NCBI GenBank assembly: GCA_036426205.1
Contig: CM071570.1
Span: 77,762,547-77,826,546 of the forward strand
Reading direction: 5' to 3'
Source of the DNA: Ascaphus truei
Lineage: Eukaryota > Chordata > Amphibia > Anura > Ascaphidae
DNA: 64,000 nucleotides
Shown here: positions 1-11,072 of the stretch, one piece after another
Layout: each line of letters opens with the position of its first letter
Position numbering within the stretch: position 1 is the first letter of the stretch
Notes under the pieces: model-generated
Database searches by the model: none
The model's input: only the letters and a program-made list of their open reading frames with translations
What the model was told of the DNA's origin: nothing
Program-made: the position numbers and the translations under genes

Positions 1-177
1 ATTTTAAAAAAACCATAAGATTTCACACGTTTTTCTGCTTTAAATTGGTAAACACAACAAAACAATTGCAACTAATTCCCATTTCTAGAGAAAATTGCTG
101 CCATTATACACACTCCCCAAAACATTAGACAATGATAAGCAGATACAGTATCTCCAGAGCATAAAAATAGAAGTAAT

Positions 178-968
178 TGTAGCCAGGTACCCCCCGGGCT
201 ACTAACCGGCCCTACCTAACATGCAAGCCCTGGTACTAGCGCAGGCAGTGTTAGGGTTAAATCCATGCTCCTTGCTGCTGCTGTAAACAGGTCCCTTGAG
301 TGACGGGGGTGGGCCTAAGGCCTGGGTACTGCCCTATCAGGGGCCCAGGCCTAGGACCCTCCCCTGGATACAAAAGGGGATGCAGCCTAAATTCTAGTCT
401 GTTCTGTGCAGTGTTGGAAGTGTGGAGCCAGGGCTCTGGTTCACCTTCCTTCCCCTCCCTCAGAGGAGTGGGATCAGCTACCCCACATTCCACCAGGGAA
501 TATGGGAGTCATGGATAGACCTTTGGGTCCGCAAGCCCTGGGGGTTGTGTCCAGTGACAAAGAGTGCAGCAAGCTGTGAGGTGATCTTCTGCTGGGTTAT
601 GTAGGGTGCAGTGGGAGTGAGTCTCTCTTGCTGAGGAAGATGTATGCTGTAATGGATTGTGTTGCTGTATACTGATGTGAAAGAATAAAGACCCCAGTTA
701 CTGTTTTGTACTCCTGCCTGAGGCTGCAGTTCTTCAGGGAAGGAGTGAGAATGTTTTGCACAGGGGACTGTAACTAACCCTGATGGGCCCTGTGGGAATG
801 GAGGCGCTGTACCATCAGAGAGAAGAACAAGCCAGCACTGAAAACCTGTCCTGTTAATCCCCAAGCAACACGGGCGGATGCTCAGGGCCTTCCTGTGAAC
901 CAAACAGGTAGCACCTTCACCAGGTAACCGCATGAAATCTCCCTTAGGGTGGGGGAACATGTGTTACA
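178..968 (+). mobile_element. Solo LTR, TGTAGCC...GTTACA family (copy 1)
   Basis: The segment begins TGTAGCC and ends GTTACA, the TG...CA ends expected of an LTR. It is flanked by taat (174-177) and caat (969-972), a 4-bp target duplication with one mismatch. An AATAAA polyadenylation signal near 684 fits plus orientation. A box reading ATGGAGGCGCTG near 797-812 recurs in three other LTRs in this window (6235-6936, 33234-34230, 48302-49564); copy 4 at 6235-6936 is clearly alignable along most of its length. No internal retroviral or retrotransposon region adjoins it, so it is a solo LTR from LTR-LTR recombination. The short open frames in it have no recognisable domains. Superfamily (Gypsy or ERV) is not decided. 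Confidence 0.72.
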
Positions 969-1288
969 CAATCATTGCTGAAAGGCTTCAATGAGTTATC
1001 AATTTAAAAAAAAGTTTTTTTTTTTTTTTTTAAATTAAGGATTATGGGTTATACCTTCAAAAAATAGCAACAAAAATCAACGGAACAAAACACAATGACA
1101 AAATCAAGTTAATCCATTGCATGTGATATTTTCACAGAATGTGTATTAAGTTAATTTGCTTATATTGCCCTGAATCAGATGCAGATTTCCCATTAGGCCC
1201 GGGCGGTAAAATGTTGGGGCGGCAAAACTTCCCGGCCCCCATATGCTTTTGCCGTGTTCTCGGGACTGTTGGACCTAATGGGAATGTG

Positions 1289-1496
1289 TCGGCCGCCTCC
1301 TTGCTGCCGTCCTCCTGCTCCTTTGGAATCCGTGCGTTAGATGACGCCGCGCAACGTCACGTCACACGGCGTATCATTGCCATGGCAACGTGACGTCGTG
1401 ACATCATGGCAATGTGCCACTGTGCGCCGTAACGTCCGCTGCATCATTTGACGTTGGGATACCAAAGGAGCAGGAAGACGGCAGCAAGGAGGTGGC
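1289..1496. mobile_element. GC-rich foldback MITE-like hairpin
   Basis: The arm at 1289-1333 (GCCGCCTCCTTGCTGCCGTC and onward) is the near-perfect reverse complement of 1455-1496, giving about 40 bp of inverted repeat around a roughly 120-bp GC-rich centre. The centre is rich in CGTCAC/GTGACG palindromes. This is the structure of a non-autonomous foldback DNA transposon. The surrounding text from about 1185 (CCCATTAGGCCCGGGCGG) may be part of the element or of an older host repeat. No target duplication is clear. Confidence 0.5.
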
Positions 1497-1849
1497 TGAC
1501 ACAGGCAAGTGCTTAGGGGCCGCTGCTGCCCTGAACCCTTTGTCACACATACTGTACTACACATATTACGATTAATAAATCACTGCCCTAATAGAACTTT
1601 TTGTACTGGATTAAACAGTTGGGTAATACACCCGTATCAAAGCAATGAAAACTACATATAAATAAAAGATGGAAAGGTTCGGCAAGTTCACAGAAAGACA
1701 AAAATTCGAATCTCAGCCCAGCCCTTTCGAATCCAAGGCAAAATCTTGTTTGGGTTTTGCTTCAGGCTCAGGTGGAAGAGACAGTGAGCACAAGCATTCT
1801 TCCAGTTGCAAACCCTTTACTTTTAGCGCTCAGGCTTACAACTATCGCT

Positions 1850-2491
1850 GAAGTGGGAGCCTGAGTGCCTTGTCACCTACTGGGCCACACGAGACCTACT
1901 GTCGTACGGCAGGAATAATACAAACACAGTATGAGCCATTCACTTAGTTTACTATACACATTAAACTCAGGCACCTTGTGATCCTCAGCAGAGGATCACT
2001 ACACACCATACATTAATACAACACAATCCCCAACTAGTGCTGCGCGGGTGTGAGTATCAGTGGTGTAGTAGCCACCCAATCTGGGGTCTGTTGGCTTATG
2101 ATGGTGCCGGCTCACCATGGGAGCTCGTGGTTTGTTGAACCTGTTGCAGGCCTGTTCTTCAAAAAAGTGCTTCGTACCACTGTGTCTTTATAGCCATTGA
2201 GGATCCTATCTAACGGCACGTTATCTCTTTCCCACTCTGGAACTGTAGCTCTCAGCGCCAGTCACCACATGACACTCTCTCTGCTGACCTCAAACGAACC
2301 TCCTGTGCACAGATCTCATCTAACATGGATGCCTTTCCTTTTCTTAAAGGCTCCTCTCTCACATACAGTAGCCCCTCCTCTTCCACAGCCGTTATTATTA
2401 TAGGCTGCTCTCCTGTCCATCACAGTCACATTGGCGAGGAACCTGCCAGGGAGTGTGACAGTGTGTGAGATCACACACACACAGGGGGTTA
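1850..2491 (-). mobile_element. Possible LTR-like segment
   Basis: Read on the minus strand, the stretch starts TGTAACCCCCTGTG at 2491 and runs through a moderately GC-rich, non-coding sequence. Its 3' limit near 1850 is uncertain and I could not identify a target duplication or a clear polyadenylation signal. The TGTAAC start and the compositional step from the flanks are the only evidence. It may be another solo LTR or an unrelated repeat. Confidence 0.25.
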
Positions 2492-2494
2492 CAT

Positions 2495-3590
2495 GGTGTT
2501 TACATCATTTTAATGCTTCCCCCTGGAAATAGGGAGGGAGAGTCCACCACAGAAGAAATTAGGAGAGGGAAGAGAGAAAGAAAGAGATGGAGAGAAAGAG
2601 ACAGAGAGCATTAATAAAGCAGAAAGAGCAAAGAATAGAAAGCAAAAAGGCTAATATCATTGATCAATTATTCTTATTGTTGCTAATGATCAACCACATT
2701 TTTTTTATCATTTTTGCCAAGTGAATTTTAAATGACATACTTAACTAGGAAACAAAATAGATCCAGATGACATATTTTTATTGTGATTAAATTCACACAT
2801 TTCATAACCAACTCCAACAGACTTTGGACAAAACGAAAACCCAACTTTTTTTTTTTTCGAGGCCAATTTAAAACACCAGGGCCAGTGGCATCTCGAATGT
2901 AATATAATGATTACACATCATTGAACACATGCTACTTTTAAGTCTTAATTTCTGATTGATCATAACTCTCTATGGCGGAAATGGTAGTCAGAATACTATG
3001 TATGAACCCCCTCATTGACAGAGACACCCCAACACATTCCAAAGCAATGAGGAAGGGGCAGAGCTCCAACCATGTTTTTTTTTCATCAAATAAACAAATT
3101 TCAAGTCTTTTAGAATATTTCTCTTAGCTTTAATATATCAGTGTGCTTTTTACCCCGATTTTGCTCTGATCGCTTCAGTCAGTAGAGGAATATTTACCTT
3201 AATCCGCTAACTAAATCCCAGAAATCTAGATTTATGCAAATAAACAGGGCGGTCCCACCTCCCCCACTAAATTCTTTTGTTGTGTGTGAACTGTACATAG
3301 GAAATGACTGGTAACAATTGGTTGAGTTGGAACTTTGGCTTGCTAACCGAACGTAGAATGTGTAGGTCACAGGCTGAGGCCCATACTAAGGAGAACAAGA
3401 GGCGGACAATAGACGGGCAAAAGATGCGGACAAGAGGCGGGGTGGGTAGTGGATTCTGATTTAGGAGCTAGCAAAGTAGACTAGGAAATGCAGATATTTC
3501 AAGGCACAGACCCGGCTGGTAATGAAGTAGATGGCAGCAATAAGGCAGACTGAAAACCTGGGGTAGAGTACTACTCCATAACATAGACAT
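2495..3590. other. Unannotated A+T-rich DNA
   Basis: It contains a short GA-rich tract (about 2530-2640) and homopolymer runs. I see no coding frame with recognisable motifs, no paired terminal repeats and no RNA gene. Confidence 0.5.
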
Positions 3591-3595
3591 TTGGA

Positions 3596-3784
3596 AAGAG
3601 TGCGGCAGCACGGACTTGTTTTAAAGTCAATTTATTAAGCTATAAAATATCAACGTTTCGGCTATATGATACAACCTTCGTCAAGCCCTCACCTTAACAA
3701 GAGCTGCATCATACAGCCGAAACGTTGGCATTTTATGGCTTAATAAATTCACTTTAAACTAAGCCCGTGCTGCCGCACTCTTTC
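3596..3784. repeat. Head-to-head inverted duplication with hammerhead-like core
   Basis: Two copies of one ~80-bp sequence lie in opposite orientation (3596-3680 and 3706-3784), joined by a ~25-bp spacer. Each copy reads outward from the spacer as ...AGCCGAAACGTTG...TTTTAT(A/G)GCTTAATAAAT...TGCTGCCGCACTCT. On the minus strand the left copy has TTGACGA (3678-3684), a 4-bp stem GGTT/AGCC, then GAAACG (3654-3659). This arrangement resembles the CUGANGA-stem II-GAAA core of hammerhead ribozymes, with C3 changed to U. The right copy has lost the TGACGA half. Similar GAAACGTTG plus AATAAA sequences are common amphibian repeats. Confidence 0.6.
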
Positions 3785-4539
3785 CACGTTTCCATGTTAT
3801 GCTGCTACAGTATAAGGGCCTTATGGGGAATCCTTCCTGGAGCAGTGAGCACAGGCAGTTGGAATCTTCTTTCCCTACTGATGAATCGAGTGCCTGTAGT
3901 AAATCTTCTCATACACAGAGTATTACGCCCCCACATGACAATCACAAGCCTTCCAATTATGTGCATTCACAGCAAAGTAATTCCAACTATTTTCCACTAA
4001 TATAGAAAAGATAAAATACCCAAGTGTAGCTGCATATTTTTGACAGGTCCACAAACCTGCTTCATTCGCCATATTGTCACGTCATTGACCAAGCTGCAGG
4101 CAAGGATTCTGGGTAGTGACATTGAAATGAGCACCACATGGTTGTTTTAACTTTTAGTTTCCTATCCTCTTTGTTAAATGGATTGCCTAAAAAATTGTCC
4201 TGCTGCATATTATTAGGAAATTGCAGGCAACTATAGGTGAGAAAGGAGATTTTCTTGATGTTGTTAAATAGGTTACATGAACTTTTATGCCTCCATGCTA
4301 TCAATGTTTGAGTGTCGATTTAAAAAGCTAGATGTGAGCAGAATTTACATTTGACTTACCAATCTAAGAGATTTATGTAATATACATAAAACTTGCTAAA
4401 CAAACATTTAATGCTAACGAATAGATTAGTGAAATTTTGATTCAGAGTTACTGCAGGATGTGATACATGCTATGTATGGACACATCAGAGATGCTAATTG
4501 GGGGCGACACCAGTGGCACCCCACTTCCTTCCAATGGTC

Positions 4540-4720
4540 CAGAGGTAAGTGTATTTGTGAACGGAGGGAATTGTATTCGTGGGGGGGTCATTGTATTTTG
4601 AGTGTGTGGGGGGTATTGTACTTTGGGGGTGTGGAAGGTATTGTATTTTGGGACTGCAGGGGGATTTTGTATTGTGGGTGTGGGGGGTATTGTATGGGTA
4701 TTGTGTGTGTATGGGGATGG
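4540..4720 (+). repeat. G/T-rich imperfect minisatellite
   Basis: An imperfect repeat of about 28-38 bp built on GTATTGTA(C/T)TTTGGG...GTGTGG occurs about six times. The open frames on both strands here follow from the low-complexity composition and have no recognisable protein motif. Confidence 0.55.
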
Positions 4721-6234
4721 GGATTTAGGGAGAAGGGGGAAATTAAGTGATAGCACAGGGCGGAGAGTAAGAGAGAAGGGGAAAGAAAAATACATGGAAA
4801 GAGGAGGGGGCTCACGACGAGGTGCGCGAGGGGGGGGGGGGTCACCTGATAGATGCTTGAAATCATAAAGTCATACATATAGTGATTATTCAATTAGCAA
4901 CTTGCATAATAAGAGTAGAATTTAAAGCAGTTCCCCATCATACTTGTTTATTTTACAGAATCCAAACAGCGGGGTACACCTGAGATGAACCAATCTATTT
5001 CTAACTCCGGCCATCTCCTGGTTCTCTCCAAAGCGGTCACGTGATCACTCCGTCACTGATGACGGAACAGAAGGGGAGGAGTCACTCCCTTTCATCCACC
5101 ATCATTGCAGAGAGCATTGGACGTGATCTCCCCTAAGAGAACAAGCATTATTTTTTTAATGTACCTATACTATGTCACGGGGACCACAGGGTGCCACAAC
5201 ACATGACGTAGTAGCTACATCTTGGGGCACTCAAAGGGTTCATTACAATAAGTCCACTAAGATTTTGTTTTTACTTCTCCATTGGGATAAAAATGTTCCC
5301 ACAGAGTCAGAGAAAACACAGGCTTTAATCATTACACTTTATGAATTATGATGAATGTGGATTAAGTACGATTAAATTAAAATCAAACAAAGGCTTATGT
5401 TCTTATGAAAATTTCCTGCAGGGTTGAAGCAAACGAAGAGGAAACTAATAAAGTTAACTGTGTGTGAATTATACAGCACTAATAACTTAAGTGTATTACT
5501 TAATGATGTTACTGCTGTGTTTAACATAAGGTCTGAATGAACACATACTAGGTCATTGTTTTCATTCCAAACAGGTTCCTTTAATGTATACTGTATATTC
5601 GTCCAATGTTGCATGATTTTTTTCAGATTTGCATTTGATTCATTGTCCCTGAGTTAACTGTAGAGCAGAGCTGCCAACATCTCTCCGTGGGCCCGGGAAC
5701 AGAGTCTGCTGGGCCGGGCCCCGGGTTGTTGAAATCTTTTACTTGAATGGGCTGTAAGTGATCTGCATGCTGGCTTGAGGAACAGTATAGTGGGGCCTTC
5801 ATTTCAGTGACATTTGGGATTTGTATGATCAGTAACAAATTCTGATTGTGTAACCTGCCAGCAGCTTATGTGAGATATAGTACAAAAAAACAAAACAAAA
5901 TCTCACCAATCAGACCCTAATACTATAAAATACCAATACAGTTGACCGACTGCCCTGTCTAGGGTACCTTGGTGACATTTTTTGTTCTCTCGACATAGAG
6001 CACCTTTAAATAAGAAATCAGCCCTAAGTGCCCTCTAATTTATTTATTTTTTACAAGATTGAAACTTACTATTTTTAGCTACAGCTCCCGCCACCCCTGC
6101 CCCCTTTCCCCCCACGTAGGGTGATCAAACGTCCCAGTTTAGCTGGGACTGTCCCGTATTTTCATTAACAGTCCTGGTGTCCCAACACGTTTCCCCAAAA
6201 TCATTCAAATACCCTGTTTTTTAGCTTTACCCTT

Positions 6235-6936
6235 TGTAACAGGTGTTCCCCTAAGGGAAATTTCACTGTTACCTGTACTCTCGCTGTGCTGTACCCGTGA
6301 GGCTTACAGGATTGCTGAGTGTCCGCCGTGTTAGTGGGGAAGACAGGACAGGCTTTCAGGATATTCTGAGCTCCTTCTGGGCCCAGGGCCTCCATTTCCA
6401 GCAGGCTCCAGCAGAGCTGGGTGCAGTTCCTGCAGGAAAACCATCTTGCACTCCCCCTGATAAACTGCAGTCACAGGCAGGAGTATAAAAACAGCCACTG
6501 GTCTTTATTGAGTACAGCCGTACATAATCAACAATGCATTTCCTCTGGTCCCTGGAATCAACCCCCACGGCTCGGGGCCCCAAAGGTCTATCCTTTGCTC
6601 CCCTACTCTCTGGTGAAGTAAGGGGTAACAGCTCCCACTCCCCTGTGGGAGGGGATAGAACAACAACCCACTCCCTTGAGGGGAGAGGGTAGAACTGACT
6701 CACTGACAACTACCAACTGTCAATTCCCAACTGCCCACTCCCTACTGTTACCAGCAGCGGGGCTTCAGGTCTCAGCCCCGTGTGGGCGGCACCTAGGCTT
6801 CAGGCCACCCCCCCTGTCACTCAAGGAAGCTGCTTAATACATCAGGGCGTAGATTTAACCTAAATACTGCCTGCACTGGTACCAGGGCTTATGTGTTAAG
6901 CAGGGCAGATAGTAGCCAAGGGGATACATGACTACA
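6235..6936 (-). mobile_element. Solo LTR, TGTAGCC family relative (copy 4)
   Basis: On the minus strand it runs from TGTAGTCATG (6936) to CCTGTTACA (6235). Its minus-strand sequence aligns by eye with the LTR at 178-968 in several blocks: the AAGCCCTGGTACYAG block, the CTTGAGTGACRGGGG block, the CTCCTGCCTGWGRCTGCAGTT block and the closing CCCTTAGGG-GGGAACA block. Flanks are cctt (6231-6234) and ccta (6937-6940), a 4-bp duplication with one mismatch. It appears to lie inside hAT-like sequence. No internal region is attached. Confidence 0.68.
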
Positions 6937-7084
6937 CCTATCTGGATGGCAACAGTGTCAGGAGCAGAGGAGGATAGTGGAAAAGTATGGCTGTGGCAGA
7001 GGAGCAGGCGAGGCCCAACCCAGCGGTCCGACCCAGAAGTTAGTCAAATTGGCTTCCACCTCCTCCATCTCCAGGGGTAGGGAC

Positions 7085-7380
7085 TTTTAACTGAGAATTT
7101 GGAAAGAGAATATGGATAGAAAGAAAATGGGGGGAGAATGCTAGAGAGATAAAGGGGGAGGGAAAGAGAATAGGGGAGAGGAGGCAGAGAGAGAATGGGG
7201 GGGGAGAAGGGAGAGAGAATGGGAGAAAGGTGGAAGAGAGATAGACTGGGGGAGGAGGGAGAGATAATGGGAGGAAGAGTTAGAGAGAATGGGGAAGTGT
7301 AAGAGAGAAAGGGGGAGCGAAAGAGAATGGGGGAGGGAAAGAGAATGGGGGCAGGATGGAGAGAAAGAATGGGGGGGGGG
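7085..7380 (+). repeat. Purine-rich (GGGAGAGAGAAT)n tract
   Basis: Imperfect repeats of AGAGAATGGGGG-type units fill this stretch, giving an almost pure polypurine plus strand. The stretch ends in a run of about a dozen G. The 60-aa proline/phenylalanine frame on the minus strand is composition only. Confidence 0.7.
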
Positions 7381-7484
7381 GTAATACCATTATAATATTT
7401 ATTTTTAAGTGATGTAATTTCTTGTAATTTTTTAACGTGTCCCGGTTTCTAGTTATGAACATCTGTTTAATCTACCCACCCCCC

Positions 7485-7660
7485 CCCCCCCTCCACCCAT
7501 CCTCCTCCCGGTTACTGGGGAAGTTATCAGTATTACTTCCTGGTTTTAAATGGGATTTACACTGATGCTGTTGCAGCTTCCTATTTGCCCGAGATTTGCA
7601 GCAATTTTGTTTCACTGTGGGAGGTTTAAACCCGGTAACTTCACCAGTAAGTGTCTTGGG
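7485..7660 (+). repeat. Dispersed repeat, copy 1 (pair with 11.8-12.0 kb)
   Basis: The text here (TTACTTCCTGG, GGATTTACACTG, TTGCAGCTTC, CGAGATTTG, GGTAACTT) recurs in the same order on the minus strand at about 11985-11805. Both copies abut a run of C or G. The family is short, non-coding and of unknown class. Confidence 0.5.
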
Positions 7661-7794
7661 AGCTGGGGGTGGGCCCATAGTTTTAAATGTCTAGTATGGA
7701 AGACAAACTAAAAGGAAAATAACATCTACTCAGTAGCAGAGCCCTTCGGGCCAGATCCGACCCACCCAAGGCTTTGATGTGGCCCTTGGACTTT

Positions 7795-8050
7795 CTGTCC
7801 CTGGTCATTTCATATTAGTTGCTAAAGCATCAAAGTGCAATTTTTCACACTGAAACTCCCTTGTAATGTAAACAAAAACAGGAAGGCCAGCGCATCATAC
7901 AAAATGACGCAACATACAGCATAGTGCAATACCTCAGTGCTTATCTGCTCATGAAAAAGGGTCATTTAGTTAAACCCTTTGGCCAAAAGATTATAACCCT
8001 GCAGCCACTTCACGGCATGCCCAATCTGCAGGTCCTAACACTACCTGGTA
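7795..8050 (-). repeat. Partial copy of the ~453-bp tandem unit family
   Basis: On the minus strand this reads GTGTTAGGACCTGCAGATTGG, then GGCCAAAGGGTTTAACTAAATGACCC. That is the same ordered pair of blocks found at 32.6-33.2 kb and 53.2-53.8 kb on the plus strand. The downstream half differs from those loci, so this is either a diverged subfamily or a partial copy. Confidence 0.55.
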
Positions 8051-8264
8051 ATGTAAGTTCATGTAAATGTGTATGTTGCAGGTGTTACAAATGCTTGTAA
8101 ATGTTTGCATATCACAATTTTTCATGCATCAAATTAAGTTACAATAAGATTGTGGCCTTCTGCTCCTACATCATGTCTGATCCAGCCCCTATGGAAAACT
8201 GGTTGAAGAGCACTGATTCATTGCTGTATTTGTTAGGAAAGAATGGTTATACTTTAAAGTCTGC

Positions 8265-8655
8265 ATCATTTTACCAGGGGAGAATAAATTGCAATAGTTG
8301 TGCCGCAGGAGGAACCACAACCTCTATATTAACGAACGATTGGTTAACTGAGTAAAAAGGTCATAGGTGGCTTAATATAATTAAAGTAAATAAGACACCT
8401 GGCCCAGATGGCATATATCCAAGAGTTTTTAACAAGTTAAGTTCAGTAATAGAAAACTATTCCATTTAATATTGAAGGACTCCAATACCACAAGATTGGC
8501 ATAAAGCAGACGTGGTGCCTATATTTAAAAAGGGAGCTAGATCACAACCGAGGAATTAAAGACGTGTCACCCTGACATCAATAGTGGGGAAGCTACTTGA
8601 AGGTTTAGTACGAGATAATATTCAGGAGTACCTAATGGAAAACAAAATTTGCGGA
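8265..8655 (+). mobile_element. CR1-clade LINE fragment A (RT N-terminal part)
   Basis: The stretch encodes, with stops, the segment before the reverse transcriptase core of a CR1-clade LINE: ...LTE, a HRWLNIIKVNKTPGPDGIYPRVF-like run, and VGKLLEGLVRDNIQEYLMENK. It stops at the lysine-rich position where fragment B begins with the equivalent upstream sequence. The same amino-acid segment is therefore present twice in tandem (8265-8655 and 8650-9100). It is inactive: the frame carries stops and lacks the catalytic domain. Confidence 0.7.
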
Positions 8656-10190
8656 GGTACAGAAATTATTTGGCTCTGTATTTACCAAGGAGGAGTTAAT
8701 TGCAAAAATAGTGCAACAGGAGGAAGCCACAACCTCAACTGTATATTAACGAACAATTGGTTTACTGAGGAGGAAGAAGTGCATAGGCTGCTTGATAAAA
8801 TTAAAGTAAATAAAGCACCTGGCTTGATGGCATACCCACAAGGGTTCCTAAGGAGCCAAGTTCAATAATAGCCAAACCATTCTATTTAATATTCAAGGAC
8901 TACCAGCTTAGTACCACAAGATTGGTGTAAAGCTGATGTGGGTACAAGATTTAAAAAGGAAGCTAGATCACAGTCGGGAATTACAGACCTACAGTATAAG
9001 CCTAACATCAATTGTGGGGAAGCTAATTGAAGGCTTAGTACGGGATAATATTCAGGAATACCTAATGGAAAACAAAATTATTAGTAATAGTCAGCATGGA
9101 TTTATGAAGGTTAGATCATGCCAAACTAACCTTATTAGTTTCTTTGAGGAGATAAGTAGGAATTTAGACCAGGGTAATACAGTTGATGTGGTCTACTTAA
9201 ACTTTGCAAAGGCTTTTGATACGGTTTCACACAAGAGGTTAGTGTACAAAATAAAGCAAATTGGACTCGGTAAAAAATATTTGAACCTGGATTGAAAACT
9301 GGTTAAAGGACAGACAACAGAGGGTTGTCATAAATGGAACTTTTTCAGGTTGGGCTAAAATTGTGAGTGGAGTACCTCAGGGTTCAGGACTGGGTTCCCT
9401 ACTTTTAAACTTGTTTATTAATGAGCTTGAGGTTGGCATAGAGAGCAAAGTCTTCATCTTTGCTGATGATACTAAATTGTGGATGTTATAGTAGAATCAG
9501 AGCAGGATGTAATTTCTCTCCAGGTAGACCGGAAACTTGGGCAAGTAAATGGCAGATAGGTTTAATACAGATAAATGTAAGGTTATGGTTTTGGGAAACA
9601 AGAATAAACAGGCAACTTGCAAATTAAATGGGAATAAATTAGGATAATCTTTGATGGAGAAGGATTTAGGGGTGCTTCTAGATAGCAGGTTTAGCAATAG
9701 TGCCCAAAGTCATGCAGTAGCTGCAAAGGAAAACAAGATATTATTTTGCATTAAACGGGCAATGGGTGGAAGGGAAGTAAACATAATTATTCCCCTTTAT
9801 AAAGCATTAGTAAGACCACACCTTGAATATGAAGTACAATTTTGGGCACCACTCCATAGAAAAGACATTATGGAACTAGAGAGAGTGCAGAGAAGAGCAA
9901 CCAAATGAATAAAGTGGATAGATAATCTGCTTTATGAGGAGAGGCTAGCTAAATTAGATTTGTTTACTTTAGAAAAGAGGCATCGAAGAGGGGATATGAT
10001 AACCAGATACAAATATTTTCGGGGACAATACCAGAAGATTTCAAAAGAACTATTCATCCCAAGGGCAGTACAAAGGACTCAGGGTCATCCCTTAAGATTG
10101 GAGGAAAGGAGATTTCACCAGCAACAAAGGAAAGGGTTCTTTACAGTAAGGGCAGTAAAATGAGGAATTCATTACCCATGGAGACTGTTA
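8650..10190 (+). pseudogene. CR1-clade LINE reverse transcriptase, fragment B (degraded)
   Basis: This copy contains the CR1-type reverse transcriptase in three main broken frames. 8936-9295 carries the pre-RT and motif A region: ENKIISNSQHGFMK, then DVVYLNFAKAFDTV. The family has YLDFAKAFDTV, so the first catalytic Asp is Asn here. The ADD box (FADDTKL) lies at 9459-9476. The post-RT segments are at 9651-9908 (MEKDLGVLLDSRFSN..., LVRPHLEYEVQFWAP) and 9960-10163 (FTLEKRHRRGDMITRYKYFRG). There is no upstream endonuclease, so the copy is 5'-truncated. Frameshifts and the D-to-N change make it inactive. Confidence 0.85.
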
Positions 10191-10440
10191 TGAATATACA
10201 ATAGATTTGTTAAAAAAAAGGTTGGACATATTTTTAGAAAGGAAAGGTATACAGGGATATACCAAATAAGTATGTTGATCCAGGGAGTAATCTGATTGCC
10301 AATATTTGGAGTCAAGAAGGAATTTATTTTTCCCCTTATGTGATATCATTAGATGATATTTCACTGGGGTTTTTTGTTTGCCTTCCTCTGGATCAATATA
10401 CTTTAAATACAAATATAGGATAAGTATCTGTCGTGTAAAT
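10190..10440 (+). mobile_element. CR1 3' UTR, first copy
   Basis: Downstream of the RT frame lies the usual 3' segment of this LINE: GGAAAGGTATACAGGGATATACC, GGAGTCAAGAAGGAATTTATTTTTCCCC, then CACTGGGG and CTTCCTCTGGATCAATAT. The same ordered blocks return at 10480-10730, so the 3' UTR is present twice. Confidence 0.75.
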
Positions 10441-10469
10441 GTAACATAAAATATTGGACATCTTTTTCT

Positions 10470-10730
10470 TTCTTTAGAAAAGAAAGGTACAGTATACACA
10501 TAAGTAAACATGGGAAGGATGTTGAACCAGGGATAAATCTAATTGCCATTATTTGGAGTCCGGAAGGAATTTATTTTCCCTTATGAGACATCATTGGATG
10601 ATATGTCACTGGGGTTATTTGTTTGCCTTCCTCTGGATCAATATACTGCAAGTATATGATAAAGTATCTGTCTAAATTTAGCATAGGCTGAACTTGATGG
10701 ACATGTCTCTTTTCAACCTCATCTACTACT
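10470..10730 (+). mobile_element. CR1 3' UTR, second copy
   Basis: Blocks matching 10190-10440 recur: AAAGAAAGGTACAGTATACA, ATTATTTGGAGTCCGGAAGG, GATATGTCACTGGGG and CTTCCTCTGGATCAATATACTG. It then continues into the conserved end TTTAGCATAGGCTGAACTTG and TCAACCTCATCTACTA. The tail is broken by the MITE at 10731-10964 and resumes at 10965 with the 8-bp terminal microsatellite. Confidence 0.75.
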
Positions 10731-10964
10731 GCTGCGGCCAAGCTTAATCTAAAGCTTGACCGCATTTGTCCCGGCCATTTCAATTTTGGCGCCGGAATTG
10801 GCCGCGCGCTAGCTGCATCTTGCGGCCACGTTTCTCCATTCTGCGCTAACGCGCTCAACAATGGATGTGCCTGCGGCGCCAAAATAAAATAAAAAAAGCC
10901 CGCGTCTGAACGGGGAGCGGTTTACTTACGCTGAGGCAGCCGCATTAGATTTAGATTAGCCGCC
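10731..10964. mobile_element. GC-rich MITE inserted in the CR1 tail
   Basis: Termini GCTGCGGCCAAGCTTAATC (10731) and, reversed, GGCGGCTAATCTAAATC (10964) form imperfect inverted repeats. ACT flanks both sides (10728-10730 and 10965-10967), a likely 3-bp target duplication. The insertion separates the CR1 end (ctcatctact) from its microsatellite tail. The ~230-bp body is GC-rich and has no coding content. Confidence 0.6.
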
Positions 10965-10967
10965 ACT

Positions 10968-10988
10968 GTATGTAACTATGTAACTATC
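10968..10988 (+). repeat. CR1-type terminal 8-bp microsatellite
   Basis: TGTATGTAACTATGTAAC is a short tandem of TATGTAAC. CR1-clade LINEs end in 8-bp microsatellites rather than poly(A), so this marks the true 3' end of the CR1 copy on the far side of the MITE. Confidence 0.7.
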
Positions 10989-11072
10989 ATGGGATTGTAT
11001 AAATAGATTGAATCTTTTCACGTAAGGATGTGTAATATCCCAAACAGGAGAATTCGTACTTCTTCTTTGCTC

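Larger units (their letters stand above)
6117..7466. mobile_element. Probable hAT-type element ends, interrupted
   Basis: TAGGGTGATCAAACGTCCCAG at 6117, followed by GCTGGGACTGTCCCG, is typical of hAT (Charlie/Tip100-like) termini. A weak counterpart with GTGTCCCGGTTTCTAG lies at 7437-7455, oriented toward it. Between them sit a solo LTR (6235-6936) and a purine-rich tract. No target duplication was identified, so the right boundary and even the pairing of the two ends are uncertain. Confidence 0.35.

Noticed and set aside
478..960. 160-codon minus-strand frame
   Set aside because: It lies within a solo LTR, antisense to its polyadenylation signal, with no recognisable domain and no conservation of frame in the sibling LTR at 6.2-6.9 kb.
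5025..5060. CACTGATGACGGAAC as a hammerhead core
   Set aside because: There is no room for stem II between CTGATGA and GGAAC.
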